A DNA stretch of 64,000 nt from JAVWMQ01 sp036646055 (GCA_036646055.1 JAVXMY010000004.1:62001-126000); one strand, 5' to 3'. Counted from the stretch's first letter, positions 52,266-62,178 are shown. Numbers and translations are program-made. The notes: generated by a model not told the origin, from the sequence alone.

Positions 52266-55200
52266 TTATTCAATTACTGCGATTAATTCGCCAGCCTTAA
52301 CTTGCTGACCTTCTTTAATGTAGATTTTAGCAATCTTTCCTGACATTGATGACAGGATATTTGTTTCCATCTTCATAGCTTCGATAACTGCAATTGGATC
52401 GTTTTCAGCAACTTCATCACCTTCAGCAACTAGTACCTTAATAATGTTTCCTGGAATGTTAGCTCCAATTTCAGCTGGGTCATTTTCATCAGCATAAGCA
52501 ATAGCGTTTCCTGATGTAACTGCTGCCCCGTCCTTATCTTTGATTCTAACAGCTGATCTAGTACCGTTAACTTCGAAAGTAACATATTTGTATCCTTCGT
52601 TGTCTGTCTTACTAGCTTCAACAAGTCTAATAACAAGTTCTTTACCTTCTGCAATCTTAACTTCACAAGTTTCGCCTTCTGCTAATCCATGGAAGAAGAT
52701 GTCTGATCCCATCTTAGTAAATGTTTCTCCATTCTTAAGAGAATTTACGAAATCATCAAATACCTTTGGATATAATGCATAACTTAGCATCTGCTGTTCA
52801 TTAGGTTCAATTCCCATGATTTCCTTTAGGTGATCACGAATAGCATCAAAGTCTTCATCAGGTAATAATTCTCCAGGTCTACATGTAATTGCTGGCTTGT
52901 CTTTAAGAACAAGTTTCTGTAATTTTTCTGGGAATCCGCCAACTGGCTGACCCATCATACCTTCAAAGAATGAAACGATTGAATCTGGGAAGTCAAGTGA
53001 TGAAGCTTTTTCATAAATGTTTTCCGGAGTTAAATCGTTTTGAACCATGAATAGAGCCATATCGCCTACAGCCTTTGATGATGGAGTAACCTTGATGATA
53101 TCTCCAAGCATTTCATTAACTGACTTATACATATTCTTGACGTCTTTTAATTTATGTCCTAGGCCGAAACTTTCAACCTGAGATTTTAAGTTTGAATACT
53201 GTCCACCAGGAATTTCGTATCTATAAATTTCTGCAGTTGATGCCATGAAATCTGATTCAAAGTTCTTATAAACTGGTCTAACAGCGTTCCAGTAGTTTGA
53301 AATTTCCTGAATTTCATCAGCCTTAATTCCTGTTTCTCTTTCAGTAAAGTCAAGAGCCGCTACAATTGAGTTTAAGTTTGGCTGTGATGTTAATCCAGAC
53401 ATACTTGAGAATGCTGCGTCAACAATATCACATCCAGCTCCAGCTGCCATTAATACAGAAGCAACTCCATTACCACTTGTGTCATGAGTATGGAAATGAA
53501 TTGGAATTGCAACTTCATTTTTAAGAGCTGTAATAAGCTTTCTTGCTGCCATTGGCTTAACTAGACCTGACATATCCTTAATACCGATCATGTGTGCGCC
53601 ACGTTTTTCTAATTCTTTAGCCATGTTAACATAGTAGTTTAAGTTATATTTTTCTTTTTTAACGTCTAGAATATCACCTGTATAGCATAGGCAAGGTTCT
53701 GCAACTTTACCTTGATTTAGAACTTCGTCAAGAGAAACTTCCATACCTTCTAACCAGTTTAGAGAGTCAAAGATTCTAAATACGTCAACTCCGCTTTTAG
53801 CTGATTCTTTTACAAATCTTCTGATTACGTTATCTGGATAGTTCTTGTATCCAACACCGTTAGCTCCTCTAATAAGCATCTGGAATAGTACATTTGGAAT
53901 CTTTGCTCTTAAAGATTCAAGTCTATGCCATGGAGATTCTTTTAGGAATCTATACGCTGTATCGAAGGTAGCTCCTCCCCACATTTCTAGTGAGAATAAA
54001 TCTTTACCATATAGAGCAACTGCAGGAGCGATTTTTTCCATATCAACAGTTCTAACTCTTGTAGCCATTAAACTCTGCTGAGCATCTCTCATTGTTGTAT
54101 CTGTTAACAATAGTTTTTTCTGATCCAATACCCATTGAACTAATTTGTCTGGACCCTGTTGGTCTAAAATCTGTTTAGTTCCAGATAAAGACGCAATATC
54201 TTCTTCCTTAATTTTTGGGAATACAGGAACGTCAAACTCAGGTTTAACACCTTTGTTGCCATTTACAAACTGTTCGCCTAAGAAGTTAAGAACCTTAAGT
54301 TCTTTATCTGTACCAACTCTAATGTTAAATAGTGCTGGGTGACTTGCAATAAATCCTGTGTCACAAAGTCCTTTAGCAAACTCTGGATGTTTTAATACAT
54401 TTAATAGGAATGCAATATTTGTTTTAACACCTTTGATTTTTGTTTCTGTTAATGCTCTGCTTGCTTTAGCAACTGCACCATCCCATGTTCTTGAGAATGC
54501 TGTTACTTTTACAAGTAAACTGTCATAGTAAGGTGAGATAATTGATCCTGCAAATCCATTACCACCATCAAGTCTGATTCCAAAACCAGATGATGTCTTG
54601 TATTCTTCAATTAGACCTGTGTCAGGAGCGAATCCGTTAATTGGGTCTTCTGTTGTAATTCTACACTGAATAGCATGTCCGTTTATTTTAACGTCTTCCT
54701 GTCCAGAAATATTAATTTTGTCTGAAGCCAAGTCGTATCCTTCAGCAATGTAAATCTGAGACTGAACAATGTCAATTCCAGTTACCATTTCACTTACTGT
54801 ATGTTCAACCTGAATTCTAGGATTCATTTCGATAAAGTAGTGGTTTCCTTCTTTGTCTACTAAGAATTCAACTGTACCAGCACTTCTGTAATCCACTGCT
54901 CCTGCAATTTTAATTGCATCAGCACAAATCGCCTGTCTCTGCTCTTCAGTAATAGATAAAGCTGGTGTAAATTCAATTACTTTTTGATGTCTTCTCTGAA
55001 TAGAACAATCTCTTTCAAAAAGATGAACAATATTACCGTATTTATCTCCTAGGATCTGAACTTCAATATGCTTTGGCTTTTCAACGTATTTTTCGATAAA
55101 CATATCATCAATACCAAAAGCTTTTTTTGCTTCACTTTTAGCACTTTCAAATTCGTTTGGAAGTTCAGCAGGAGTTCTAACGATTCTCATACCTCTTCCG

Positions 55201-55709
55201 CCGCCGCCTGCTGCTGCTTTAAGCATAATTGGGTATCCGCATTCTTCTGCAATAACCTTAGCTTCTTCAACACTTTCAATGTTCTTTTCAACACCTGGAA
55301 TAATAGGAACATTAACTTTTTTGGCAACTATTTTAGACTGAATTTTATCGCCTAAAGCACCCATCATGTAACTTGTTGGTCCGATAAATTCAATACCTGC
55401 ATCTTCACAAGCCTTTGCAAAAGCCTGGTTTTCTGATAATAGACCGTATCCTGGATGAATAGCATCTACAGCTTTAGATTTAGCTAGTTCGATAATTTCA
55501 TCAATTGCAAGGTACGCGTCTACTGGACTTTTACCTTTACCTATCTGATATGATTCGTCTGCCTTTGTTCTAAATAGAGTTTCTTTGTCTTCTTCAGAAT
55601 AAATTGCAACGCTTCTAATTCCCATTTCTCTACAAGCTCTGAATATTCTAATAGCAATTTCACCTCTATTAGCTACCAAAATACGCTTGAACTTTTTAAT
55701 CTCGCTCAT
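52266..55709 (-). CDS. pyc: Pyruvate carboxylase
   Basis: 1147 aa biotin enzyme converting pyruvate and bicarbonate to oxaloacetate. Domain order is complete: biotin carboxylase (1-450; KAAAGGGGRGMR, EMNPRIQVEHTVSE), carboxyltransferase (about 530-830; TDTTMRDAQQSL, HFHTHDTSG metal site), allosteric/linker and BCCP (last 75 residues; EAMKMET with the biotinylated Lys). The usual RDAHQSL His is Gln here. It replenishes C4 acids. AGGAGG precedes the ATG. Confidence 0.97.
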   Translation of the reverse strand: MSEIKKFKRILVANRGEIAIRIFRACREMGIRSVAIYSEEDKETLFRTKADESYQIGKGKSPVDAYLAIDEIIELAKSKAVDAIHPGYGLLSENQAFAKACEDAGIEFIGPTSYMMGALGDKIQSKIVAKKVNVPIIPGVEKNIESVEEAKVIAEECGYPIMLKAAAGGGGRGMRIVRTPAELPNEFESAKSEAKKAFGIDDMFIEKYVEKPKHIEVQILGDKYGNIVHLFERDCSIQRRHQKVIEFTPALSITEEQRQAICADAIKIAGAVDYRSAGTVEFLVDKEGNHYFIEMNPRIQVEHTVSEMVTGIDIVQSQIYIAEGYDLASDKINISGQEDVKINGHAIQCRITTEDPINGFAPDTGLIEEYKTSSGFGIRLDGGNGFAGSIISPYYDSLLVKVTAFSRTWDGAVAKASRALTETKIKGVKTNIAFLLNVLKHPEFAKGLCDTGFIASHPALFNIRVGTDKELKVLNFLGEQFVNGNKGVKPEFDVPVFPKIKEEDIASLSGTKQILDQQGPDKLVQWVLDQKKLLLTDTTMRDAQQSLMATRVRTVDMEKIAPAVALYGKDLFSLEMWGGATFDTAYRFLKESPWHRLESLRAKIPNVLFQMLIRGANGVGYKNYPDNVIRRFVKESAKSGVDVFRIFDSLNWLEGMEVSLDEVLNQGKVAEPCLCYTGDILDVKKEKYNLNYYVNMAKELEKRGAHMIGIKDMSGLVKPMAARKLITALKNEVAIPIHFHTHDTSGNGVASVLMAAGAGCDIVDAAFSSMSGLTSQPNLNSIVAALDFTERETGIKADEIQEISNYWNAVRPVYKNFESDFMASTAEIYRYEIPGGQYSNLKSQVESFGLGHKLKDVKNMYKSVNEMLGDIIKVTPSSKAVGDMALFMVQNDLTPENIYEKASSLDFPDSIVSFFEGMMGQPVGGFPEKLQKLVLKDKPAITCRPGELLPDEDFDAIRDHLKEIMGIEPNEQQMLSYALYPKVFDDFVNSLKNGETFTKMGSDIFFHGLAEGETCEVKIAEGKELVIRLVEASKTDNEGYKYVTFEVNGTRSAVRIKDKDGAAVTSGNAIAYADENDPAEIGANIPGNIIKVLVAEGDEVAENDPIAVIEAMKMETNILSSMSGKIAKIYIKEGQQVKAGELIAVIE

Positions 55710-55745
55710 TTTTTTCCTCCTAAAATTAATTAAAACTAAAATCCT

Positions 55746-56018
55746 TTACTTTTGGTTTATTTCTTCTTTATTTGCCAATTCACAAATCATTGGCCACTTC
55801 TTCATTATATAATCATAACCACCACTACTGTGTGGGATTAAGCAATCGGTACAGTCCTTCGTTCCATCTTTGGTAAATTTAAATTTACCACCACATTTAT
55901 CCCCTAAGGCATAAAGTGGGCAAAAGCAAAATAGACAATTGAAATCATCTTTGCTTTTCACATTATGGCAAGGAAAGAACTCACATTCCTTATGACTGAA
56001 AAATTTATATTTTTCCAT
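55746..56018 (-). CDS. Small cysteine-rich domain protein
   Basis: 90 aa with nine cysteines: CEFFPC, CLFCFCPLYALGDKCGG and DCTDC, followed by IPH and a final IC. This is the cysteine-rich small domain family (PF04071), presumed to bind metal, possibly zinc or an Fe-S cluster. Its function is not established; some homologs are fused to cobalamin-biosynthesis proteins. AGGAGG precedes the ATG. Lies 10 bp after mscS and 36 bp before pyc, in the run of translation, metabolism and replication genes. Confidence 0.85.
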   Translation of the reverse strand: MEKYKFFSHKECEFFPCHNVKSKDDFNCLFCFCPLYALGDKCGGKFKFTKDGTKDCTDCLIPHSSGGYDYIMKKWPMICELANKEEINQK

Positions 56019-56028
56019 AGTTAACCTC

Positions 56029-56811
56029 CTATTTTCTTACTTGGACTTCAACTATTGGATAAGGCATCTTGATATTGTTTTCGTCAAATGCTAGTTTGAC
56101 TTTTTCTTCAAGATAGTATCTTACATTCCAATAATTTTCTGTGTCAGTCCATACTTTGAAATCTATAATTACAGAATGGTCGCCGTTTTCAGCAACCCCT
56201 ATAATAGGGTCAATATCAAATCTAATTTGGGGATTAGCTTTAGCAACATTAAGCATTAATTCTTTTGCTTTGTTTACATCAGCTTCGTACCCTATACCAA
56301 AGGTACAGTCAACTCTTCTAGTATTTGCCTTACTGAAGTTTGTAATAACTGCAGTAGAGACAAGTCCATTTGGAATAGTAATTATTTTATTATCGTATGT
56401 AACTAAGGTTGTAATTAGCAAGTCTATTTCAGATACGGTACCTGTTGTGCCACCTATATCTACATAATCCATCCTAGAAAATGGTTTAGTTGCTAATATT
56501 ATTATACCACCTGCTACATTAGATAAACTATCTTTTAGAGCCAATGCTATTGCAGCACCAGACACACCTAAAATAGTTATTAAACTTTTGGTATCAAAGC
56601 CTAAATAATCTAGAGCGCCAACAATAAATACAATTATTATTATTACTCGTATAGCATTAATTACAAAGGTGTGTAAAGCAACATCAAGGCTGCTTTTGTG
56701 TAGGATTTTTCTTGCGACTACTAATAATATTTTTAATATTATTAAGGTAGCTACAAGAGCAATAGCTATTATGCCAACTTTGGTTAAGATAGTCATATAA
56801 TGACTAGGCAT
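56029..56811 (-). CDS. mscS: Small-conductance mechanosensitive channel (MscS)
   Basis: 260 aa. Three N-terminal membrane helices (VGIIAIALVATLIILKILLVV, then VIIIIVFIVGALDYLGF, and TM3 with GVSGAAIALALKDSLSNVAGG and glycine-alanine packing), then the beta domain with YVDIGGTTGTV and the alpha-beta vestibule. It opens under osmotic downshock to release solutes. The start overlaps the typA stop by 8 bp with AAGGAG upstream. Confidence 0.93.
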   Translation of the reverse strand: MPSHYMTILTKVGIIAIALVATLIILKILLVVARKILHKSSLDVALHTFVINAIRVIIIIVFIVGALDYLGFDTKSLITILGVSGAAIALALKDSLSNVAGGIIILATKPFSRMDYVDIGGTTGTVSEIDLLITTLVTYDNKIITIPNGLVSTAVITNFSKANTRRVDCTFGIGYEADVNKAKELMLNVAKANPQIRFDIDPIIGVAENGDHSVIIDFKVWTDTENYWNVRYYLEEKVKLAFDENNIKMPYPIVEVQVRK

Positions 56812-58675
56812 TTCTATTTCTCCTTCTATCTAACTCCTTAAGGAATTTCTTTCTAATACGAATGTCATCTGGAACTATTTCAACTAGTTCATCACTATTG
56901 ATAAATTCCAAAGCTTCTTCTAAAGTAAATACTATAGGTGGAGCAAGTTTAACTGAGTCATCATTACCTGATGCTCTCATGTTTGTTGCCTTCTTAGCCT
57001 TACATGGATTAACAACCATATCATCTGTACGGCTATTTTGACCTATAATCATTCCTTCATAAACTTCAGTTCCAGGTTCTACAAATAGTTTAATTCTTTC
57101 ACTAATACTGCTTAAAGCATAAGGTGTACATGTACCGTTTTCTTGAGCAATACCAACTCCGTTGGTTCTCTGTGGAATTTCGCCCTTAAACTCTTCAAAG
57201 TTGCTAAATCTTCTAACCATTGTACCTTCGCCTCTAGTATCATTAATAAATTCAGATCTATAGCCTAGAAGTCCTCTAGTTGGTACTGTATAAACAACTC
57301 TAGTGTATCCATTGTCTGAAGACATTTCAGTCATCATACCTTTTCTAATGTTTAATTTATTAATAATGCTACCAGAGTATTCATCTGGAACAGAAATTAC
57401 TACTTCTTCAACAGGTTCTAGTTTCTTGCCTCTTTCGTCCTTCTTCATGATTACTTCAGGTTTAGATACTGCAAGTTCATAACCTTCTCTTCTCATGTTT
57501 TCTATTAGAATTGATAGGTGAAGTTCTCCCCTACCAGAAACTTTGAAACTATCTGTTGAATCTGTTTCTTCAACTCGTAAACCTACGTTTACTTCAAGTT
57601 CTTTGTTTAATCTATCTTTGATATGTCTTGTTGTTACAAACTTACCAACACGTCCAGCAAATGGACTGTTATTAACCATAAAGTTCATGCTTAATGTTGG
57701 ATCTTCAATATGAATCATTTCCATTGGATCTGGATTTGTCATACTTGTAATAGTTTCTCCAATTGAAATATCCGATATACCAGAAACAACAACAATGTCT
57801 CCGCATTCAGCTTCTTTAACAGGAACTCTATTTAAACCTCTATACACAAATACCTGGTTTACCTTTTTTTGTGTTAGTTTTTCTGTACCCTGTGCAACTC
57901 CAACACTTTGGCCTTCTTTAAGTACACCTTTGCTGATTCTGCCAATACCAAGTCTGCCAATGTAATCATCATATCCTAATGCTGAAATTTGCAACTGTAA
58001 AGGTTCATCGTTTAAATCTTCATAAGGTTTACAGTGTTTGATAATAGTTTCGAATAGTGGAATAATGTTTCTGCCATTTTCCCCTTTGAAATTCTTTTCA
58101 ACTTTGTGGCCATTTTCTTCAACGTGAATGTCTGTAATATCTTCTGGCTGATAAGCTACAATACCTTGTCTTGCGATTCCGTATAAAATTGGGAAGTCTA
58201 ATTGTTCATCGTTAGCTTCAAGATCCATAAATAGTTCATAAACTTCATCAACTACTTCTTCTACTCTTGCATCTTTTTTATCTAATTTATTGATTAATAG
58301 AATTGGGTTTAAGCCTTCTTCTAATGATTTCTTAAGTACAAATCTAGTCTGAGGCATTGGGCCTTCACTAGAGTCAACAAGTAGAATTACTGTATCTACT
58401 GTTTTGATGATTCTTTCAACTTCCGAGCTAAAGTCAGCATGTCCTGGTGTATCTACAATATTGATTTTTACATCATCATGCATTACTGAACAGTTCTTTG
58501 AATATATTGTGATTCCTCTTTCTTTTTCGATGTCATCACTATCCATTACACATGTATCAACGTCTTCATTTTCTCTAAATACTCCACTCTGATTTAGAAA
58601 TGCATCTACTAGTGTAGATTTCCCTGCGTCAACGTGTGCAATAACTGCTATATTAATTATTTTTTGCTTACTCAT
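56804..58675 (-). CDS. typA: Translational GTPase TypA/BipA
   Basis: 623 aa. G1 AHVDAGKST, switch II DTPGHADF, NKLDKKDAR; then EF-G-like domains and the BipA-specific C-terminal region. It acts on the 70S or 50S ribosome in stress adaptation and assembly. AGGGG precedes the ATG. First gene of the long minus-strand run down to pfkA. Confidence 0.97.
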   Translation of the reverse strand: MSKQKIINIAVIAHVDAGKSTLVDAFLNQSGVFRENEDVDTCVMDSDDIEKERGITIYSKNCSVMHDDVKINIVDTPGHADFSSEVERIIKTVDTVILLVDSSEGPMPQTRFVLKKSLEEGLNPILLINKLDKKDARVEEVVDEVYELFMDLEANDEQLDFPILYGIARQGIVAYQPEDITDIHVEENGHKVEKNFKGENGRNIIPLFETIIKHCKPYEDLNDEPLQLQISALGYDDYIGRLGIGRISKGVLKEGQSVGVAQGTEKLTQKKVNQVFVYRGLNRVPVKEAECGDIVVVSGISDISIGETITSMTNPDPMEMIHIEDPTLSMNFMVNNSPFAGRVGKFVTTRHIKDRLNKELEVNVGLRVEETDSTDSFKVSGRGELHLSILIENMRREGYELAVSKPEVIMKKDERGKKLEPVEEVVISVPDEYSGSIINKLNIRKGMMTEMSSDNGYTRVVYTVPTRGLLGYRSEFINDTRGEGTMVRRFSNFEEFKGEIPQRTNGVGIAQENGTCTPYALSSISERIKLFVEPGTEVYEGMIIGQNSRTDDMVVNPCKAKKATNMRASGNDDSVKLAPPIVFTLEEALEFINSDELVEIVPDDIRIRKKFLKELDRRRNRNA

Positions 58676-58712
58676 ATAACCCCTTCGTGTGTTTTTTACT
58701 AAAATATACTTA

Positions 58713-58757
58713 ACTATTCTATCATATTTATATATACAATGCCATATTTATTTGTCC
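58713..58757 (-). promoter_or_regulatory. Candidate promoter region for typA
   Basis: Minus strand TTGGAC, 17-bp spacer, TATATA lies within this stretch, with a further TAGAAT closer to the gene. Extreme A+T content makes the choice uncertain. The rest of the 126-bp gap to the amidase gene shows nothing clear. Confidence 0.4.
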
Positions 58758-58801
58758 AAAGTCTAAAAAATATTGAAATTATAGTCTTTTTTGTGGTTTA
58801 A

Positions 58802-59419
58802 CTAATATTTTTTAACTTGTTCTTTAAAGTCAAGCCACTTATCTTCATGTTCCATGAAATATTTAGGACAATTTTTGCCTGTAATATCCCCATGTCTTAT
58901 TATATTATTTCTACTAATATTAAACTCATCGCATAGCCATGCCGTTAATTTAACCAAAGAATTTGTAGTCACATCTGTAAATTCTCCAGTTGAGTCAGGA
59001 TGACAAACTTCAATAGAAATAGTATCTGGATTTCTGTTGTTTGATGCAGCAGATTTAAGATAAAGAGGCATACACTGGACTACTTCCCCATTTAGACCAA
59101 CGACAAAATGAGCATTAACATGAACATCTTCTTTAGCGAAATAGTCTCTATTATTCATTGCCGTAGATCCTGGATTTGCAACATAATGGATTACAATGTC
59201 TTTAACTCTCCCAATATTTTTATCTTCTGGCGTTGTGTTAGAAACAATTAGCTGTTTATTAACCCAAGATGGAATATCCTCCTGTGTTATGGTTTTTTGA
59301 TGAAATTGTCCAGCAACAATAACAGCAATAATTATGAATACACAAAAAAAGGCAAACCTACGGTAAGCGGTTTTCCTTCTTACTTTTTTATATATTTTTT
59401 TATCCCTATTAACTCTCAT
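58802..59419 (-). CDS. N-acetylmuramoyl-L-alanine amidase (Amidase_2/PGRP fold), membrane-anchored
   Basis: 205 aa. Basic N-terminus and one transmembrane helix (about 22-42), then a PGRP domain with the zinc His in KDIVIHYVANPG, VNAHFVVG, SIEVCHPD and the second His plus Cys ligands in IRHGDITGKNCP. It would cut the bond between MurNAc and the stem peptide outside the membrane. AAGGAG precedes the ATG. Its own promoter is likely in the divergent region with the methyltransferase gene. Confidence 0.9.
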   Translation of the reverse strand: MRVNRDKKIYKKVRRKTAYRRFAFFCVFIIIAVIVAGQFHQKTITQEDIPSWVNKQLIVSNTTPEDKNIGRVKDIVIHYVANPGSTAMNNRDYFAKEDVHVNAHFVVGLNGEVVQCMPLYLKSAASNNRNPDTISIEVCHPDSTGEFTDVTTNSLVKLTAWLCDEFNISRNNIIRHGDITGKNCPKYFMEHEDKWLDFKEQVKKY

Positions 59420-59475
59420 CTCAAACTCCTTCTTTTAAATTTTATCATACAATCTAACATAATTTCATATCATTA

Positions 59476-59504
59476 TTGTCATTTATGATGGTTTACTATA
59501 AAAT
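59476..59504 (+). promoter_or_regulatory. Promoter of the methyltransferase gene
   Basis: TTGTCA (59476-59481), 17-bp spacer, TAAAAT (59499-59504), followed by GAGGTGATC before the ATG. Confidence 0.7.
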
Positions 59505-59522
59505 ATACCTCGAGGTGATCAA

Positions 59523-60668
59523 ATGATAAATTTAATTAAAGAAATTTTTAATGATAAAAACATAGTTTCAATAACTATCGCTAATAAAAGAAAAAAAACT
59601 TACGAAACAAGTAAAATAATTATTCGACCTGTTTTAATTAAAGATGAACTCTGTTACCAGTGGGAAGAACATAAAAACAATCAGGTATTTCACAAGAATT
59701 TACTTGAAGAAGAAACAATGGCCGCTATAATTAGCCAGATGAAAAACAACTTTAAACAATGCAATATTTTTACAGAAGAAAAAGAAATACAAATACTTGC
59801 TAATAAATATGACAAGCCAAAAATAATTACTAAGCAAAATCAAGGCAAAACACTAAAAGGCCCAGTGACCCATAACAAACAAAAAAATTACATAATTCCT
59901 GAGGGTCTTCCCTGTGATTTTCTTGTTAAGCTTGGGGTAATGGATGAATCTGGCAAAGTTTATCAGAAGCATTACAGCAAGTTTAGACAGATAAACAGAT
60001 TTCTAGAAATAGTACAAGATGTCTACCCTAAACTACCAGAGGGAACCGTCAAAATCATTGACTTTGGCTGTGGCAAAGCATATTTAACCTTCGCCCTTTA
60101 CCATTATTTGAAACGAATCCAAAAAAGGCAAGTTGAAATAATCGGTCTTGATTTAAAGAAAGATGTAATTAGTTTTTGTAATAATATTGCTAAAGAACTA
60201 AATTACAATGAACTTAAATTCGAGTTAGGTGATATTGCTAAATATGAGGACACTAGCTGTAACCTAGTAGTTACCCTTCACGCTTGTGATACTGCAACAG
60301 ATTATGCCTTAATTAATGCAGTTAAATGGAATACAGACGTAATTCTTTCAGTACCATGTTGCCAGCACGAATTATTTAAACAAATCAAAAACCAAATAAA
60401 TAATCCAATACTTAAATATGGTATTAATAAGGATAAATTTACTGAACTTCTAACTAACAGCCTTCGTGGACTTAAATTAGAAGAAGCTGGTTATGGAGTT
60501 TCAATGGTGGAATTCACCTCCCTAGAGCACACTTCCAAAAACATTTTAATTAGAGCCGTAAAGAATAGTAAATCAACTATAGCCACCAGGCAAAAAGCGC
60601 GCAGCGAATATGATGCCCTTCTTGAAGAGTACTGCGTAAACCCAACTATCGACCAAATGGAAATATAA
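59523..60668 (+). CDS. SAM-dependent methyltransferase (Methyltransf_32 type)
   Basis: 381 aa. An N-terminal region of about 170 residues without a recognised domain precedes a class I methyltransferase fold: motif I KIIDFGCGKAYLTFALY, acidic IGLDLKKD, and VVTLHACDTATDYAL followed by SVPCCQHEL, which is characteristic of the PF13679 group. RNA is a plausible substrate by analogy but nothing proves it. Monocistronic with promoter and terminator; divergent from the amidase. Confidence 0.82.
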   Translation: MINLIKEIFNDKNIVSITIANKRKKTYETSKIIIRPVLIKDELCYQWEEHKNNQVFHKNLLEEETMAAIISQMKNNFKQCNIFTEEKEIQILANKYDKPKIITKQNQGKTLKGPVTHNKQKNYIIPEGLPCDFLVKLGVMDESGKVYQKHYSKFRQINRFLEIVQDVYPKLPEGTVKIIDFGCGKAYLTFALYHYLKRIQKRQVEIIGLDLKKDVISFCNNIAKELNYNELKFELGDIAKYEDTSCNLVVTLHACDTATDYALINAVKWNTDVILSVPCCQHELFKQIKNQINNPILKYGINKDKFTELLTNSLRGLKLEEAGYGVSMVEFTSLEHTSKNILIRAVKNSKSTIATRQKARSEYDALLEEYCVNPTIDQMEI

Positions 60669-60684
60669 GGACAACCAAGAAAAT

Positions 60685-60719
60685 AGCGCATTCTAGACAA
60701 GCTGGAATGCGCTTTTTTT
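60685..60719 (+). terminator. Terminator after the methyltransferase gene
   Basis: AGCGCATTC / GAATGCGCT stem followed by a T7 run; 16 nt past the stop codon. Confidence 0.92.
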
Positions 60720-60743
60720 GTTTATAAAAACTAGTGTCTTAAG

Positions 60744-62021
60744 TTAAATATCTTTGCTTGGTCTAAATGCAATGAATAATACTGCACTTATAGCCATTAG
60801 AATTGGGTAATAAAGGTTAGGCATAATGTTAATCGGTGTTAGTTTAACTAGGGCGGCAGCTGTTAATAGCTGAGCTCCGTAAGGGATTAATCCCTGGCCA
60901 ACTGATGCGAAAATGTCTAAGATTGAAGCCACTCGTCTAGAAGAAACCTGGAATTCATCACCGATTTCTTTTGCAATAGGTCCTGCAAGAACGATTGCAA
61001 CTGTGTTGTTAGCTGTACACATATCTACCACTAAAGCTAGTAAAGCAATGCCAAACTCTGCACCTCTTTTGCCCTTAGTTCTTTTCTTGATTGTGTCGAT
61101 TACTAAATCTATACCACCGTTTTCTTTAACTAAAGCAACCATACAAGCAACTGTAATTGAGATTAATGATATTTCAAATAATCCGCTCATACCAGTTCCA
61201 ATTGCGCTAATTCCTTCGAAGAAGCCAAAAGTACCTGTACCAATACCTACAGCCATTGATAATACAATACCTGAAATTAATACTGCAAATACATTAAATC
61301 CGATTAATGCACCTACTAAAACTACTAAGTATGGTACAATTTTAATAAATGTGTATTCAAAATTTCCATCTGGAGTAACTGCATCCATATTCATTGTTTT
61401 AACGTAAAAAATGATAATTGTAATAATAGCAGCTGGAAGTACAATGAAGAAGTTTTCTTTAAATTTATCCTTCATTTCACAACCCTGTGTTCTAACTGCA
61501 GCAATTGTTGTATCTGAAATCATTGAAAGGTTATCACCAAACATAGCTCCACATACTACAGCGCCTATACATATAGCAACTGAAAATCCAGTTTTTTCTG
61601 CAATCCCTAATGCGATTGGAGCAAGTGCTGTAATTGTTCCCATTGAAGTACCCATTGATATTGAAATGAAGCATCCAATTAAGAATAGTCCAACTACCAT
61701 AAAATCTGCAGGTAAGATTGAAAGTCCAAAATTAACTGTACTTTCTACTCCGCCAGCAGCAGATACAACTCCTGAAAAAGCACCAGCTACTAAGAATATT
61801 AATACCATTGTAATGATGTTAACATCTCCTGCACCTTTAGCTATAATTTCTAGTTTTTCATTAAATGTTTTAGTTTTGTTCTGAAGTAGCCCAACAAATA
61901 GTGCAACAATGAAGGCAACTAAAGCTGGCATTGCATAAAAATCACCAGAAATAATTCCGCCTCCTGCGAATAAAACTATGAACACCAAAATAGGCAATAA
62001 AGCCAAACCTCTGTTTTTCAT
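60744..62021 (-). CDS. NhaC-family Na+/H+ antiporter-like transporter
   Basis: 425 aa from ATG 62021 (AAGGAG in front; a longer frame from 62114 begins inside the promoter). About ten to eleven helices, with the family segments GTSMGTITALAPIALGIAEKTG split around a re-entrant loop, GDNLSMISDTTIAAVRTQG and AANNTVAIVLAGPIAKEI (near DMCTANNT). NhaC-type proteins exchange Na+ for protons, and some relatives carry malate/lactate or amino acids. Single-gene unit. Confidence 0.88.
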   Translation of the reverse strand: MKNRGLALLPILVFIVLFAGGGIISGDFYAMPALVAFIVALFVGLLQNKTKTFNEKLEIIAKGAGDVNIITMVLIFLVAGAFSGVVSAAGGVESTVNFGLSILPADFMVVGLFLIGCFISISMGTSMGTITALAPIALGIAEKTGFSVAICIGAVVCGAMFGDNLSMISDTTIAAVRTQGCEMKDKFKENFFIVLPAAIITIIIFYVKTMNMDAVTPDGNFEYTFIKIVPYLVVLVGALIGFNVFAVLISGIVLSMAVGIGTGTFGFFEGISAIGTGMSGLFEISLISITVACMVALVKENGGIDLVIDTIKKRTKGKRGAEFGIALLALVVDMCTANNTVAIVLAGPIAKEIGDEFQVSSRRVASILDIFASVGQGLIPYGAQLLTAAALVKLTPINIMPNLYYPILMAISAVLFIAFRPSKDI

Positions 62022-62055
62022 ATTAATTCTCCTTACTAAATAACGATTTCGAATA

Positions 62056-62096
62056 TGCGATAAACTTGTGTATAAACAACAAATAAAATTATCGCA
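62056..62096 (-). promoter_or_regulatory. Inverted repeat in the 5' leader of the NhaC-family gene
   Basis: Perfect 8-bp arms TGCGATAA (62056-62063) and TTATCGCA (62089-62096) separated by 25 nt, with a further TTGT/ACAA pair inside. It begins within a few bases of the predicted transcription start, so it could be a 5' mRNA hairpin or a dimeric operator. Confidence 0.5.
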
Positions 62097-62104
62097 GTTG
62101 TTAA

Positions 62105-62133
62105 AGTATAACATTAAATTTGCTGATTTTCAA
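62105..62133 (-). promoter_or_regulatory. Promoter of the NhaC-family gene
   Basis: Minus strand TTGAAA (62128-62133), 17-bp spacer, TATACT (62105-62110), giving a leader of about 75-80 nt. Confidence 0.8.
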
Positions 62134-62178
62134 GATTTTTTTATAGACAAATAATTTTTTATACATTCAAATGCATAC

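Noticed and set aside
60913..61884. Two plus-strand ORFs (about 160 codons each) opposite the NhaC-family gene
   Set aside because: Antisense shadows of hydrophobic codons; the minus-strand protein has clear family motifs.
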